Notes: generated by a model not told the origin, from the sequence alone. Positions 28,185-37,614 are shown, numbered from the stretch's first letter. The stretch: 64,000 bases of DNA from Marinomonas atlantica (GCF_001639725.1 NZ_LTAW01000001.1:496001-560000); one strand, 5' to 3'. Numbers and translations are program-made.

Positions 28185-28214
28185 TGATCTGAAGTTTTTT
28201 TTAAAACGTATCTG
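28185..28214 (+). promoter_or_regulatory. ECF-sigma promoter of the SnoaL-to-DUF3833 operon
   Basis: Plus strand: TGATCT (28185-28190), 17-base spacer, GTATCTG (28208-28214). Its -35 lies one base from the divergent rpoE -35, so the two promoters are back to back. It serves the gene starting at 28268. Confidence 0.6.
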
Positions 28215-28267
28215 TTTATATTGGACACAATTCAATCACTAATGGTAAGGCTATCGGGTGCATATGT

Positions 28268-28717
28268 ATGCAAGCAAATGACACAAACTCAAAACAAGCT
28301 TTAATTGAACGCTTTAAAGTGTTTTATAAAGACGTCAAACATCCCAAACTGGATGCTATTGGAGACGTGTATGCGAGCAATATCAAATTCCGTGATCCGA
28401 TCCATCAAGTGCAAGGACTTGATGAACTTCATGCTTACCTTTCTGAAACGTGTGAAAGCGTAGAAAGCGGCCGATTTGAATTTCTTGATCAACTTGTTGG
28501 GCAAGATAAAGCCTATATCAAATGGAATATGTATTTTTGTCATCCCAAATTGGGAAAAGAAACCCATGTAGTGCGTGGTATGTCACAGATACAGTTTGAC
28601 GACCGTATCTACTACCATGAAGACGTCTATGATATGGGGCAAATGATTTATGAACATGTGCCAGTTGTCGGTTGGGCCGTTAAACGCTTACGCCAGCGCC
28701 TAGCCACGGAGGGATAA
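28268..28717 (+). CDS. SnoaL-like/NTF2-fold protein, first gene of photo-stress operon
   Basis: A 149-residue NTF2-like (nuclear transport factor 2 family) protein; YASNIKFRDPIHQVQGLDEL is typical of the fold. No catalytic assignment is possible. It is the first gene of an eight-gene plus-strand operon divergent from the ECF sigma/ChrR pair and sits behind the TGATCT/GTATCTG promoter. The gene downstream starts one base after its stop. The ribosome-binding site for ATG 28268 is weak. Confidence 0.75.
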   Translation: MQANDTNSKQALIERFKVFYKDVKHPKLDAIGDVYASNIKFRDPIHQVQGLDELHAYLSETCESVESGRFEFLDQLVGQDKAYIKWNMYFCHPKLGKETHVVRGMSQIQFDDRIYYHEDVYDMGQMIYEHVPVVGWAVKRLRQRLATEG

Positions 28718-28718
28718 T

Positions 28719-29480
28719 ATGAGCGCGCAAGACGAACAGCAGAAAACAATTTGGATTACTGGAGCAAGCTCTGGTCTTGGGCTGGCCCTTGCCAAACACT
28801 ACTTGTTATCAGGCAATAAAGTCATTGTATCAGCGCGTCGAGAAGGATCATTAAAGCAATTAGAGCGGCTCTACCCTGATGAGTTATCGTTTATCGCGTT
28901 TGATGTGACGAAAGCGTCCGATGTTGAGGCTGTTAAAGAAGCCTTAGCAGCGAAAACACAGCATTTGGATTTGGCGATCCTAAATGCTGGTACTTGTGAG
29001 TACTTAGACATTGATGAGCCAGATTGGGATTTGTTTGAGCGTGTCAATCAAGTGAACTACATGGGCATGGTACGATCCATTCAAGTGTGTTTGCCGCTAC
29101 TGAAAGCGACACCAAATGCCCATCTGGTTGGGGTGAGTTCTCAGGCGGTGCAGGCTCCGTTTATTCGTTCTGAAGCCTATGGTGCAAGTAAAGCCGCGGT
29201 ACGTTACTTACTCGAATCATTGCGTTTGGATTTAGCGCCTGACGATGTGGCAGTTAGTTGTATCTTGCCTGGCTTTATAGACACACCGCTGACCCAACGT
29301 AATGACTTTGATATGCCCTTTATTATGCCGCCAGAACAGGCGGCCCAACGTATTGAAAAAGCCATCGCTAAACGTGTCTATGAATACGCATTTCCCAAGC
29401 GTCTATCCGCTGTACTGGCAATGGCTCGACTCTTCCCTAAACTTTGGTTTAAGTACAATTCGCGTGAGCGCTCCGAATAA
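28719..29480 (+). CDS. Short-chain dehydrogenase/reductase
   Basis: A 253-residue classical SDR. The cofactor motif WITGASSGLGLALAKHY is at the N-terminus, NAG is present, and the catalytic YGASK follows (YxxxK). GAGGGA precedes ATG 28719. SDR genes sit at this place in related ECF-ChrR clusters of gammaproteobacteria, next to the FAD oxidase and cyclopropane synthase, so a lipid or fatty-acyl substrate is plausible but not shown. Confidence 0.85.
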   Translation: MSAQDEQQKTIWITGASSGLGLALAKHYLLSGNKVIVSARREGSLKQLERLYPDELSFIAFDVTKASDVEAVKEALAAKTQHLDLAILNAGTCEYLDIDEPDWDLFERVNQVNYMGMVRSIQVCLPLLKATPNAHLVGVSSQAVQAPFIRSEAYGASKAAVRYLLESLRLDLAPDDVAVSCILPGFIDTPLTQRNDFDMPFIMPPEQAAQRIEKAIAKRVYEYAFPKRLSAVLAMARLFPKLWFKYNSRERSE

Positions 29481-29490
29481 GGATTAAGGT

Positions 29491-30744
29491 ATGAAGGTTG
29501 CCATTATTGGTAGCGGTATTTCAGGTTTAACAGCCGCCTATTTGTTACGCAATGAACATGATATTACGGTATTCGAGCGTGACAGTCGTATTGGCGGGCA
29601 CACGGCCACGAAGGTGGTCGATGATCATGGTATTGAGCGCCATATTGATACCGGATTTATTGTTTACAACGATTGGACCTATCCAAACTTTATTCGTCTG
29701 ATGGAAGAATTGGGCGTAGCAACTAAACCCACTGAGATGAGTTTCAGTGTGAGCTGTGAACGCACTGGATTGGAATATGGCGGTAACAATCTAAATACAC
29801 TGTTTGCGCAACGTAAAAACCTCATCAATTGGTCTTTTCTGACCATGCTCAAAGACATTATGCGATTCAATAAAGAGTCTGTGGCAGATCTTGAATCAGG
29901 TCGAATCGATGCCAGCATTACCTTGGGCGACTATTTAAAACGTCAAGGCTACGGCGATACATTCGCTAGTCATTATTTGATTCCGATGGGCAGTGCTATT
30001 TGGTCGGCGACGCTGCAGGAAATGATGCAGTTTCCGTTGTTATTCTTTGTACGTTTCTTTAAGAATCATGGCTTGTTAAACGTCAGTAATCGTCCTCAAT
30101 GGCATGTAATTAAGGGGGGTTCCAGTGCCTATTTGGAGCCGTTGACGAAAACGTTTAAGAATAAAATTCGTTTAAACAGTGATATTCAAAAAGTAGTGCG
30201 TACGCAGGGCAACGTTACCTTGCACTTTGCAGACGGCAATGCAGAGACATTCGACCATGTTGTATTTGCTTGTCATAGTGACCAAGCGTTGGCGTTATTA
30301 GGGGATGATGCATCGCAAAACGAGCGTGACATTCTTGGTGCGATTCCATACCGCAACAACGAAGTTGTGTTGCATACGGATACTCGGTTATTGCCGAAGG
30401 CCAAGTTGGCGTGGTCAAGCTGGAACTATCATTTGGGATCAGACCAAAGCAAACCAGCGACCTTGAGTTACAACATGAATATCCTGCAAGACATTGAAGG
30501 TGCTGACCAAACGTACGTCGTGACGTTAAATCATACGGATGCAATCGACCCAACGAGTATCATAGGTCGCTATCAATATGCTCATCCAACGTTTACGTTA
30601 GAGGGAATTCGAGCACAAGAGCGTTGGAAAGACATCAACTTCGGTAACACATGGTTCTGTGGCGCGTATTGGCGCAATGGTTTTCATGAAGATGGTTGTT
30701 GGAGTGGCGTACGGGTCGCGCAAGCCTTAGGAGTAAACTGGTAA
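29491..30744 (+). CDS. FAD-dependent amine-oxidase-like oxidoreductase
   Basis: A 417-residue flavoprotein of the NAD(P)-binding/amine oxidase superfamily. The Rossmann FAD motif [15 protein letters not shown] is at residues 4-18, and RIGGHTATK follows. The C-terminal GxxW-like segment ([13 protein letters not shown]) completes the FAD site. It resembles the flavoprotein partners of DUF1365/cyclopropane synthase loci, thought to act on unsaturated or modified fatty acyl chains. Its stop overlaps the next start (TAATG). Confidence 0.85.
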   Translation: MKVAIIGSGISGLTAAYLLRNEHDITVFERDSRIGGHTATKVVDDHGIERHIDTGFIVYNDWTYPNFIRLMEELGVATKPTEMSFSVSCERTGLEYGGNNLNTLFAQRKNLINWSFLTMLKDIMRFNKESVADLESGRIDASITLGDYLKRQGYGDTFASHYLIPMGSAIWSATLQEMMQFPLLFFVRFFKNHGLLNVSNRPQWHVIKGGSSAYLEPLTKTFKNKIRLNSDIQKVVRTQGNVTLHFADGNAETFDHVVFACHSDQALALLGDDASQNERDILGAIPYRNNEVVLHTDTRLLPKAKLAWSSWNYHLGSDQSKPATLSYNMNILQDIEGADQTYVVTLNHTDAIDPTSIIGRYQYAHPTFTLEGIRAQERWKDINFGNTWFCGAYWRNGFHEDGCWSGVRVAQALGVNW

Positions 30745-31523
30745 TGTCTGACCATTGGGCGAGTGCACTGTATACGGGGCAAGTCCGTCATCGACGCTTC
30801 TCGCCTAAAACGCATGCATTTACTTATACCGTGAGCATGATTTACTTTGACCTAGATGAAGTTGATCAATTGCTCTCTTTAACCCCTTGGTGGTCGGCTA
30901 AGCGTTGGCGTCCAGCTCGTTTTGTTAGAAGTGATTACTTTGGTGATGCCAAAAAGCCTCTTAAGCAAGCGGTGTTAGAGGAAGTGAACAGTCGTTTAGG
31001 GTTGGCGCTCAATGGCCCCGTGCGTTTGCTTACTAATGCACGTTATTTCGGTTATCTAATTAATCCCATTTCTGTTTATTACTGCTTTGATGAGCAAGAG
31101 AAATTACAGGCAATGATGCTTGAAGTGACGAACACACCTTGGCAAGAAAAGGTAGCTTACGTTATTTCTTGTGATCCGAAACGCGCTGTTCAGCGTACTA
31201 ATATAGACAAATCAATGCATGTGTCGCCATTCCATCCGATGGATCATTTTTACGACTGGCGTAGTAATGTTCCGGGTAAGAAACTGGCCATCCATATGCA
31301 AAACAAAGAACAGCACGGTGAACAGAATTGTGTGTTTGATGCCACCTTAGCCTTGCGCCGAGAGCCTATTAATCAGGCCAGTCTCAATGCTAATTTGTAT
31401 CGTTACCCATGGATGACAGCGAAAGTCGCATGGGGAATATATTGGCAAGCGCTCAAGCTGTTTATAAAGCGTGTCCCTGTACAAGACCACCCAAAACACA
31501 CCTTGGGACATTCTTCAGATTAA
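30744..31523 (+). CDS. DUF1365 family protein
   Basis: A 259-residue DUF1365 protein. It opens with [20 protein letters not shown], a family signature, and includes [16 protein letters not shown]. The start at ATG 30744 overlaps the upstream stop by one base, with AGGAG at 30729-30733; an earlier in-frame start would lie inside the FAD gene. DUF1365 genes almost always lie between an FAD oxidoreductase and a cyclopropane synthase-like methyltransferase, but no biochemical function is assigned to the family that I know of. Confidence 0.85.
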   Translation: MSDHWASALYTGQVRHRRFSPKTHAFTYTVSMIYFDLDEVDQLLSLTPWWSAKRWRPARFVRSDYFGDAKKPLKQAVLEEVNSRLGLALNGPVRLLTNARYFGYLINPISVYYCFDEQEKLQAMMLEVTNTPWQEKVAYVISCDPKRAVQRTNIDKSMHVSPFHPMDHFYDWRSNVPGKKLAIHMQNKEQHGEQNCVFDATLALRREPINQASLNANLYRYPWMTAKVAWGIYWQALKLFIKRVPVQDHPKHTLGHSSD

Positions 31524-31533
31524 GGAGTTTTCA

Positions 31534-32796
31534 ATGGGTAACTCAGTTAGCGTCGGTTTACGAAAAAAGGCTACGCGCCGCCAAGGCTTTGTTGAGAAAG
31601 CAGCGAAAAAAGCCGTTCTAAAATTACTGGAACGTCTAGAAGTAGGGCACCTTGTTCTAGAAGACGGTGAAGATAGCTACACTTTTGGTCAAAACCTCGC
31701 TGAAGCTGAGTACCATGCTCACATTACAGTATATGACCCACAGGTCTACCGAGATGTGTTTACCAACACCAGTATCGGCGCGGCAGAAGCGTATATGAAA
31801 GGTTATTGGGGGACGCAAGATCTAACCGGTGTGATTCGATTAATGGTCGCAAATTTGAACCTCATTAACGAAGCAGATGCTAAAAGTCCAATTTGGAAAC
31901 GTTTAGCCACCAAAGCGTTTCACAGTTTAAATGCCAACACCAAGGAAGGCTCGCGCAAGAATATATCAGCGCACTATGATCTGGGTAACGACTTCTTTAA
32001 GCTTTTTCTTGATCCAACCATGATGTACTCAGCAGCCATTTACCCGTCGGAAGAGGCTTCTCTTGAAGAAGCGGCGGTGTATAAGTTGGATCGTATTTGT
32101 CAGAAATTAGACCTAGGTCCAGACGATCACCTACTCGAGATTGGTACTGGCTGGGGAGGCATGGCGATCCACGCCGCTCAGCATTATGGTTGTCATGTGA
32201 CGACCACGACGATTTCACAAGAGCAATACGACTACGCTAACGCGAAAGTGAAGCAGTTAGGCCTGCAAGATCGCATTACTTTATTGTTGGAAGACTACCG
32301 AGATCTGGCGGGTCAATACGACAAATTAGTGTCTATTGAGATGATCGAAGCTGTAGGTCATGAATACTATGACAGCTACTTTGAAAAGTGCAGTTCATTA
32401 CTTAAGCCCAATGGGCTTATGGCGATTCAGGCCATTACGATTGCCGATCAACGTTATGACTATGCGCGTAAATCCGTTGATTTTATTCAGCGTTATATTT
32501 TTCCTGGTGGTTGTCTGCCTTCAAATGCAGTGATCGCCGACAAAATTGCTCATAAAACCGATATGCAAATTGTTGCAATTGAAGACATCACCGAGCACTA
32601 CGCCGATACTTTGGCCGATTGGCGTGAGCGTTTTCACAAGGCGATGGACAGCGTCAAGCAGCAAGGATTTGATGATGTATTTTGTCGAATGTGGGACTAC
32701 TACTTCGCATACTGTGAAGGTGGTTTCCGCGAACGTGCGATCAGTACTGGGCAGTTTGTTTTTGCCAAGCCTAACTATCGCTTCCCTCGCCGTTAG
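31534..32796 (+). CDS. Cyclopropane-fatty-acyl-phospholipid synthase family
   Basis: A 420-residue SAM-dependent lipid methyltransferase of the CFA synthase family. It has an N-terminal domain, the SAM-binding motif LLEIGTGWGGMAIHAAQ, then AQYDKLVSIEMIEAVGHEY and YIFPGGCLPS, all typical. AAGGAG (31522-31527) supports ATG 31534. It would transfer a methylene or methyl group to unsaturated acyl chains in the inner membrane. In the ECF-ChrR context it may belong to the singlet-oxygen-linked lipid branch rather than the stationary-phase cfa. Confidence 0.9.
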   Translation: MGNSVSVGLRKKATRRQGFVEKAAKKAVLKLLERLEVGHLVLEDGEDSYTFGQNLAEAEYHAHITVYDPQVYRDVFTNTSIGAAEAYMKGYWGTQDLTGVIRLMVANLNLINEADAKSPIWKRLATKAFHSLNANTKEGSRKNISAHYDLGNDFFKLFLDPTMMYSAAIYPSEEASLEEAAVYKLDRICQKLDLGPDDHLLEIGTGWGGMAIHAAQHYGCHVTTTTISQEQYDYANAKVKQLGLQDRITLLLEDYRDLAGQYDKLVSIEMIEAVGHEYYDSYFEKCSSLLKPNGLMAIQAITIADQRYDYARKSVDFIQRYIFPGGCLPSNAVIADKIAHKTDMQIVAIEDITEHYADTLADWRERFHKAMDSVKQQGFDDVFCRMWDYYFAYCEGGFRERAISTGQFVFAKPNYRFPRR

Positions 32797-32822
32797 TTGA
32801 TGATTCAACGGAGGCCAAAACC

Positions 32823-33347
32823 ATGATGAAGTCTCTGCTGAATGCCGCTAGTTTCCAGTTGTTATGGTTTGCCTGCATATTAGGGGGTGACAATTGGTCT
32901 GTGGCAGCCATTGTGTTGTATCTGGTTGTTCACCATTATTTCTTTGTTGAGTCCGTATCAGAGTGGTGGGTCATACTGCTATTTGTGGTCTTAGGCGTAT
33001 TCATCGACGGCGCGTTGATCTTCGATGGATGGCTCGTTATGCCATCCTCGATTTGGACATTTCCTATACCACCACCTTGGCTGCTTGGTCTCTGGGCTGG
33101 GGTGGGATCATTATTCTTTCACTGTTTAAGTTGGGGACTTACACGTCCTTGGCTATTGAGTATAGGTGCTGCTGTCTTTGCCCCACTCAGTTACTTCCTG
33201 GGCGCAGATTTAGCAGAAGTGTCATTAGGACGCTCTAGTATTGCAACATGGGCATTAATGGCGTTTATCTGGTTCTGGTTAATGCAGGTAGGCGTTTTTG
33301 CAACGCGATTAACGATACGACGAAATGGACGAACGCATCATGTTTAA
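32823..33347 (+). CDS. DUF2878 family membrane protein
   Basis: A 174-residue integral membrane protein with about five to six hydrophobic segments, of the DUF2878 family. GGAGG (32810-32814) lies upstream of ATG 32823; the second ATG at 32826 is also possible. The gene is a regular member of the ECF-ChrR lipid cluster between the cyclopropane synthase and the small secreted protein. No function is known. Confidence 0.8.
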   Translation: MMKSLLNAASFQLLWFACILGGDNWSVAAIVLYLVVHHYFFVESVSEWWVILLFVVLGVFIDGALIFDGWLVMPSSIWTFPIPPPWLLGLWAGVGSLFFHCLSWGLTRPWLLSIGAAVFAPLSYFLGADLAEVSLGRSSIATWALMAFIWFWLMQVGVFATRLTIRRNGRTHHV

Positions 33348-34047
33348 ACAATACGCAGTCATTGCGTTGACGTTGTGTAGTACGCAAGTCATCGCACAAG
33401 CCTCTAAAACAGTCATTGGCGAAGCCTTTGATGCGCAATCAAACGAGCTATTGTACGTTGAAAAGCATCGTTATGTGCAGGGCGATAAACACGAAGTAAA
33501 GTATTACGATCCGCAAGGCGAATTGTTTGCTCAGAAGCTTTTAAGCTATGGTGATTACGAACAAGCGCCCGAGTTTGAGCAAACCAATGAACTACGTGGT
33601 GAATGGATAAAAGTCACCGAGCAAGGCGATAAAATCAAAGTCGAATACCGTGAAACGTCCGATGCAGTCGTGTTTGATAAGCGTTTTGATGTGAACGATG
33701 ACTTATTGGTGGATGCGGGCTTTGATCGCTATGTTAAAAAGCATTGGAACGAGCTGGTAAATTTAAAGCAAAAGCGTTCGATCGATTATCTTGTGCCGAG
33801 TCGGCTGACGACAGTGGGCTTTGACGTTAGTAAAGTGGATTGCTTAGCGGGGACCACTGAGCCTGCTGTGTGTTTTCAAATTGCGCCGACGTCATGGTGG
33901 GTATCTTTAGCCGTGGATCCTATCACCGTGGCTTACGACCCAGATAGCCATAATTTACTGCGCTTTAATGGTCGCGGCAACATCGCCAGTGCCTCAGGCA
34001 GTTATCAAACCGTAGACATACATTATCAATACCCAAACGCCGAATAA
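33340..34047 (+). CDS. Secreted protein of unknown function
   Basis: A 235-residue protein. A clear signal peptide (MFKQYAVIALTLCSTQVIAQ) is followed by a beta-rich, charged domain rich in Lys/Asp/Glu. I do not recognise a family. The start at 33340 overlaps the upstream stop by 8 nt; an alternative ATG at 33325 would add five residues before the signal peptide. Its place in the cluster suggests a periplasmic factor tied to lipid handling. The cysteine pair (VDCLAG, AVCFQ) may form a disulfide. Confidence 0.65.
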   Translation: MFKQYAVIALTLCSTQVIAQASKTVIGEAFDAQSNELLYVEKHRYVQGDKHEVKYYDPQGELFAQKLLSYGDYEQAPEFEQTNELRGEWIKVTEQGDKIKVEYRETSDAVVFDKRFDVNDDLLVDAGFDRYVKKHWNELVNLKQKRSIDYLVPSRLTTVGFDVSKVDCLAGTTEPAVCFQIAPTSWWVSLAVDPITVAYDPDSHNLLRFNGRGNIASASGSYQTVDIHYQYPNAE

Positions 34048-34063
34048 TTTATAGGGAGATCCC

Positions 34064-34603
34064 ATGTTACGACTGTTTGCCACGCTGTTTACATTAGTTT
34101 TATTGAGTGGTTGTTCATCAACCGCAGTAGAGGAATACGCAGCGAATGAACCTGAGTTCGATGTGCAAGAATTTTTCCAAGGTGACTTAGTTGCTCATGG
34201 GGTGTTGAAAGATCGTGGTGGCAAAGTCACGCGTTACTTTACGGCCGACTTAAAAGGCAGTTGGGATGACGGTGTCGGTACGTTAGAAGAATGGTTCGTT
34301 TTTGACGATGGTGAAAAACAAGAGCGTATCTGGACATTGGTGCCCAACAACGATGGCAGTTATACCGCAACAGCGGGCGATGTGATTGGCGAGGGCAAGT
34401 TGGTTACCTCAGGTAATGCGTTGTTTATGAAATACGTTCTTCGAGTGCCGTACGATGGCGATACGATTGATCTGAATGTAGACGACCGTATGTATTTAGT
34501 GACGCCTGATCATTTGATTAATGAATCGGTATTGACCAAGTTTGGCTTTGAAGTGGGGTCATTAACCCTAAGTATCCGCCAGCGTGCTCATGCAATGGAA
34601 TAA
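34064..34603 (+). CDS. DUF3833 family lipoprotein
   Basis: A 179-residue lipoprotein: signal peptide with lipobox LSGC (Cys17), then DUF3833, with FFQGDLVAHGVLKDRGGK near the start of the mature part. GGGAG precedes ATG 34064. It is the last gene of the photo-stress operon. The family function is unknown; membership of ECF-ChrR lipid clusters suggests transport of or interaction with modified lipids at the envelope. Confidence 0.8.
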   Translation: MLRLFATLFTLVLLSGCSSTAVEEYAANEPEFDVQEFFQGDLVAHGVLKDRGGKVTRYFTADLKGSWDDGVGTLEEWFVFDDGEKQERIWTLVPNNDGSYTATAGDVIGEGKLVTSGNALFMKYVLRVPYDGDTIDLNVDDRMYLVTPDHLINESVLTKFGFEVGSLTLSIRQRAHAME

Positions 34604-34664
34604 CGACTTTTAAACTACGATCTGCTAGTCTTCGCGCTTTAATGATCTGAGTTGAGGGTAGCTT

Positions 34665-35027
34665 GTGGCGCAGTTGGTTTTTCGTTTAAAGAATGTTCCT
34701 GAACAAGAAGCGGACGATGTTCGTGAGCTTCTTGAAGAGCATGACATTGAATTCTACGAGACCAGTGCTGGCCGTTGGCAAATCTCTATGGCGGGTATTT
34801 GGGTGCGCGACAAAGAGCAAGCCACAATGGCAAAAAAATTGATTGCCGAAGATCAATCCCACCGCGCATCGCGGGCAGTGCCGATTACCGCGCGCGATTG
34901 GGTCGCTGGTTTTTTAACGCATGCACGACAAAACCCAGTAGAGTTCCTGTTTACGCTGGTGGCTTTGCTGCTGGTGTTGTCGTTGAGCTTGATTCCCTTT
35001 TATGTCGGCAAACATTTAGCAGGCTAA
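34665..35027 (+). CDS. DUF6164-type small membrane-associated protein
   Basis: A 120-residue protein. The N-terminal ~75 residues form a soluble domain of ferredoxin-like character (MAQLVFRLKNVPEQEADDV), and the C-terminal ~25 residues form one membrane helix (FLFTLVALLLVLSLSLIPFYV). It starts at GTG 34665 with GAGGG at 34654-34658. Similar short proteins are found in gammaproteobacteria, but the function is unknown. Confidence 0.7.
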   Translation: MAQLVFRLKNVPEQEADDVRELLEEHDIEFYETSAGRWQISMAGIWVRDKEQATMAKKLIAEDQSHRASRAVPITARDWVAGFLTHARQNPVEFLFTLVALLLVLSLSLIPFYVGKHLAG

Positions 35028-35033
35028 ACCTTT

Positions 35034-35450
35034 TCAAACAGGGATACAGGTCTTTTGAGCTTTAAGCAGAGTCTGCATCACAATCCGACGAGTGATCACG
35101 CCGATGAGACGACCGTCTTCCACGACTGGGAAAATTTTCGGTTTGTCTTCCATCATCAGTTTGGCAACTTGCATGACTTGCATACTAGGTGAAACGGACA
35201 AGACTTGTTCGTGCATCACGCTTTCCACATCCGCAAGGCTATGGCAGTAATAGACCGCTTGGCTGAGCGGTTCGAGCAGATCTTGTTCTGACACAAAACC
35301 AATAACGTGATCATAGCGATCAGTGACCGGTGCACCGCTAAGCTTATGACGTGCCAGTTGTTCGGCGCAGTCGTCAATGCGGGTGTTTGAATAAACATGA
35401 AACGTGTCACGAGACATGACGTCACGTACACATAAAGCATCGAATTTCAT
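35034..35450 (-). CDS. CBS-domain pair protein
   Basis: A 138-residue protein made of two CBS motifs (about residues 8-65 and 75-135), with VRDVMSRDTFHVY and VSPSMQVMQVAKLMMEDK opening them. CBS pairs bind adenosyl nucleotides and regulate partners. The start at ATG 35450 (MKFDALCV) is preferred to the earlier ATG; GGGGGATCGCTT precedes it on the minus strand. It is convergent with the DUF6164 gene. Confidence 0.82.
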   Translation of the reverse strand: MKFDALCVRDVMSRDTFHVYSNTRIDDCAEQLARHKLSGAPVTDRYDHVIGFVSEQDLLEPLSQAVYYCHSLADVESVMHEQVLSVSPSMQVMQVAKLMMEDKPKIFPVVEDGRLIGVITRRIVMQTLLKAQKTCIPV

Positions 35451-35513
35451 AAGCGATCCCCCAATTAACAATGACTATACCTTCAGTGTAGTGGGGGATT
35501 TTTGTTTTGCGAG

Positions 35514-36491
35514 CTAGGCGGCCGAGGTTTCTAGTGGTTCGAGTTTAGCCTGACGCTTGTTCAGTGCGGCCGTGATAAATTGCACGCTAATGGCCGCCCC
35601 TACAACTAACACCATACCAAACAAACTTAGTGTATCGGCGTGAGCGGATTTGATCACACCTTGCCATAATCCAATCTGCACACATGCCTCCGTGATAATG
35701 AACGCAATCACAGGGGTTAGGGCAATGGCGGCACTGACTTGTACCGTTTGCCAATAGCCCATAGCTTTGGCCAAAGAGCCGTAAGCCACTAAAGTATTCA
35801 AACAACAAAATGCTGCAACCCAGAATTCGAACTGGTTCATAGAAAGTAATTCGGATGGCTGACTAAAGGGCAGCATCACCAACATAGCGTAGACATAGAT
35901 GCCTAATAAAATGTTTGTGGGCGACAGCTTGCTGAACAAAGCTTTTTGCAATAATGCATATAGGCACCATGCCATGGCCGACATCATAACGATTAAGAAG
36001 CCAGTCAAAATGGTATTAGGGTCGCCAACGGCCTTACCTTCTAAAACAGGGTGAAAGAAGGTCAGCATACCGACTGCTAACACAGCGAAACAAGCCCATT
36101 GTTGCAAACGCACTTTTTCTTTAAAGAAAACCAAACCACCTAATGCCAAAAATAGCGGCGCTACTTGGAAACTAAGCTGAGCGGTACCTGGATGCAGGTA
36201 GTCCAAACTCCATGCAAAGCTACTGTAGTTGATGATCAATAAACTGCCTGCGGCGAGCAGTGTTACCCAGTCTTTACGGGATAGAGTGAGGAACTCTTTG
36301 AGCTTGCCTTGCTGAATTTGCCACGCGAGTAAGACTAAAGCTGCCACAGAGAAACGCAGCCACGTAAGCGTCACGGGGTCAGAGAAGTCACCAGAAAGTT
36401 TTAAAGCAATAGGCAATGTGCTCCAAAACAGCACGCAGAGGCTACAAAAGAAGAGCCCGTATAAAAACTGCTGGCGGCTGGTGAGTGGCAT
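35514..36491 (-). CDS. EamA/DMT family transporter
   Basis: A 325-residue, ten-helix membrane protein of the drug/metabolite transporter superfamily (two EamA repeats). These are often exporters of amino acids or metabolites. Divergent from a LysR gene, which commonly regulates such exporters. Substrate unknown. Confidence 0.85.
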   Translation of the reverse strand: MPLTSRQQFLYGLFFCSLCVLFWSTLPIALKLSGDFSDPVTLTWLRFSVAALVLLAWQIQQGKLKEFLTLSRKDWVTLLAAGSLLIINYSSFAWSLDYLHPGTAQLSFQVAPLFLALGGLVFFKEKVRLQQWACFAVLAVGMLTFFHPVLEGKAVGDPNTILTGFLIVMMSAMAWCLYALLQKALFSKLSPTNILLGIYVYAMLVMLPFSQPSELLSMNQFEFWVAAFCCLNTLVAYGSLAKAMGYWQTVQVSAAIALTPVIAFIITEACVQIGLWQGVIKSAHADTLSLFGMVLVVGAAISVQFITAALNKRQAKLEPLETSAA

Positions 36492-36562
36492 GACCTGATC
36501 CTTCTGTGAAGCAAAACAATAAGGATTAAAGAGTGGGCTAGTTTTGGACTTTTATCCAATGC

Positions 36563-36582
36563 ATAATACTTTTAATCATTAT
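36563..36582. promoter_or_regulatory. LysR-type dyad between EamA and LysR genes
   Basis: ATAAT (36563-36567) and ATTAT (36578-36582) are inverted repeats 10 nt apart, in the divergent intergenic region. This is close to the T-N11-A style of LysR-type binding sites, but it is short and AT-rich, so weak. Confidence 0.3.
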
Positions 36583-36589
36583 TCGTTTT

Positions 36590-37537
36590 ATGGAAAATGC
36601 TATGCTGTCATCCGCGATGATGCACTTAGATATCAAAACGCTGAGCGCTCTGTTGTACTTACTTGAAGAGCGAAATGTAGGGCGAGTGGCTACCAAACTG
36701 TATCTAAGTCAGCCTGCCATGAGCCGTACGTTGAGTCGTTTGCGTGAAGCATTCGACGACCCTTTGTTCATACGAACCAATAAGGGCATGTTGCCGACGA
36801 CGAAAGCGCTGGCGCTAGAAATGCCATTACGTCAAATACTCGAACAAATGAATGGCTTAAACAATGAACGTGAGTTTGATCCGCGTAAGTCGGAGCGTGT
36901 GTTTCGTTTGCAGACGTCCCATTATCAAGCCCAGGCTTACATGCCTACCATCGCGGAGCGGTTTTATCAGCTGGCGCCGAATGCGTCGCTTGAAACCAGC
37001 TTGGTAACCGAAAACAGTTTATTGCGAACTGAAAACCAGACCGTCGATGCGGTATTGTGCAGTGAGTATGTGCAGCTGCCATCACGCTTCGATAAGCACG
37101 TTTTAGGGCAGGAAAAGTTCGGCTGTATTATGTCTAATCATCACCCTTTAGCAGATCAAGAGCAGATCAGCTTGGACGAGTTTTTGTCGTATAATCACGT
37201 TCTTGTCACTTTAGGTGGCAGTACCCAAGTCTACAGCGAATCGGCGCTAGGTGAGCGAGCAAAAGAGCGTTGTTATACATTGCGCACGCCGTATTTTATG
37301 TCGGCTTTAGAAGCGGTTGGTAAAACTGAGCTATTGTTTAGCACTAGCCAGTTACTCGCATTGCGCTTTCAGGATCAGTTTGGTTTGATGATTAAGCCAT
37401 TGCCTTATGAGTTTGCTCCAGTAAATTATTATTTATCATGGCCCTCAGAGCAAAGCCAAGATCCTGGTGGGGTTTGGCTTCGAAATCTGTGTGCAGGCGT
37501 TGTTCAAGACATGATTCCGTACCCTGCTGCGCAGTAG
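36590..37537 (+). CDS. LysR-family transcriptional regulator
   Basis: About 315 residues. The N-terminal winged helix is TLSALLYLLEERNVGRVATK and continues YLSQPAMSRTLSRLREAFDDPLF; a substrate-binding-protein-like effector domain follows. The start is uncertain: ATG 36590 and ATG 36602 have only weak ribosome-binding sites. It is divergent from the EamA exporter, its likely target. Confidence 0.85.
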   Translation: MENAMLSSAMMHLDIKTLSALLYLLEERNVGRVATKLYLSQPAMSRTLSRLREAFDDPLFIRTNKGMLPTTKALALEMPLRQILEQMNGLNNEREFDPRKSERVFRLQTSHYQAQAYMPTIAERFYQLAPNASLETSLVTENSLLRTENQTVDAVLCSEYVQLPSRFDKHVLGQEKFGCIMSNHHPLADQEQISLDEFLSYNHVLVTLGGSTQVYSESALGERAKERCYTLRTPYFMSALEAVGKTELLFSTSQLLALRFQDQFGLMIKPLPYEFAPVNYYLSWPSEQSQDPGGVWLRNLCAGVVQDMIPYPAAQ

Positions 37538-37614
37538 TATTTGTTAGTTCGTGCGAAAAGCCTTTAAAATAGATTCTTTAACGCAATGTATACACAAATT
37601 GGCCAACATAACGC

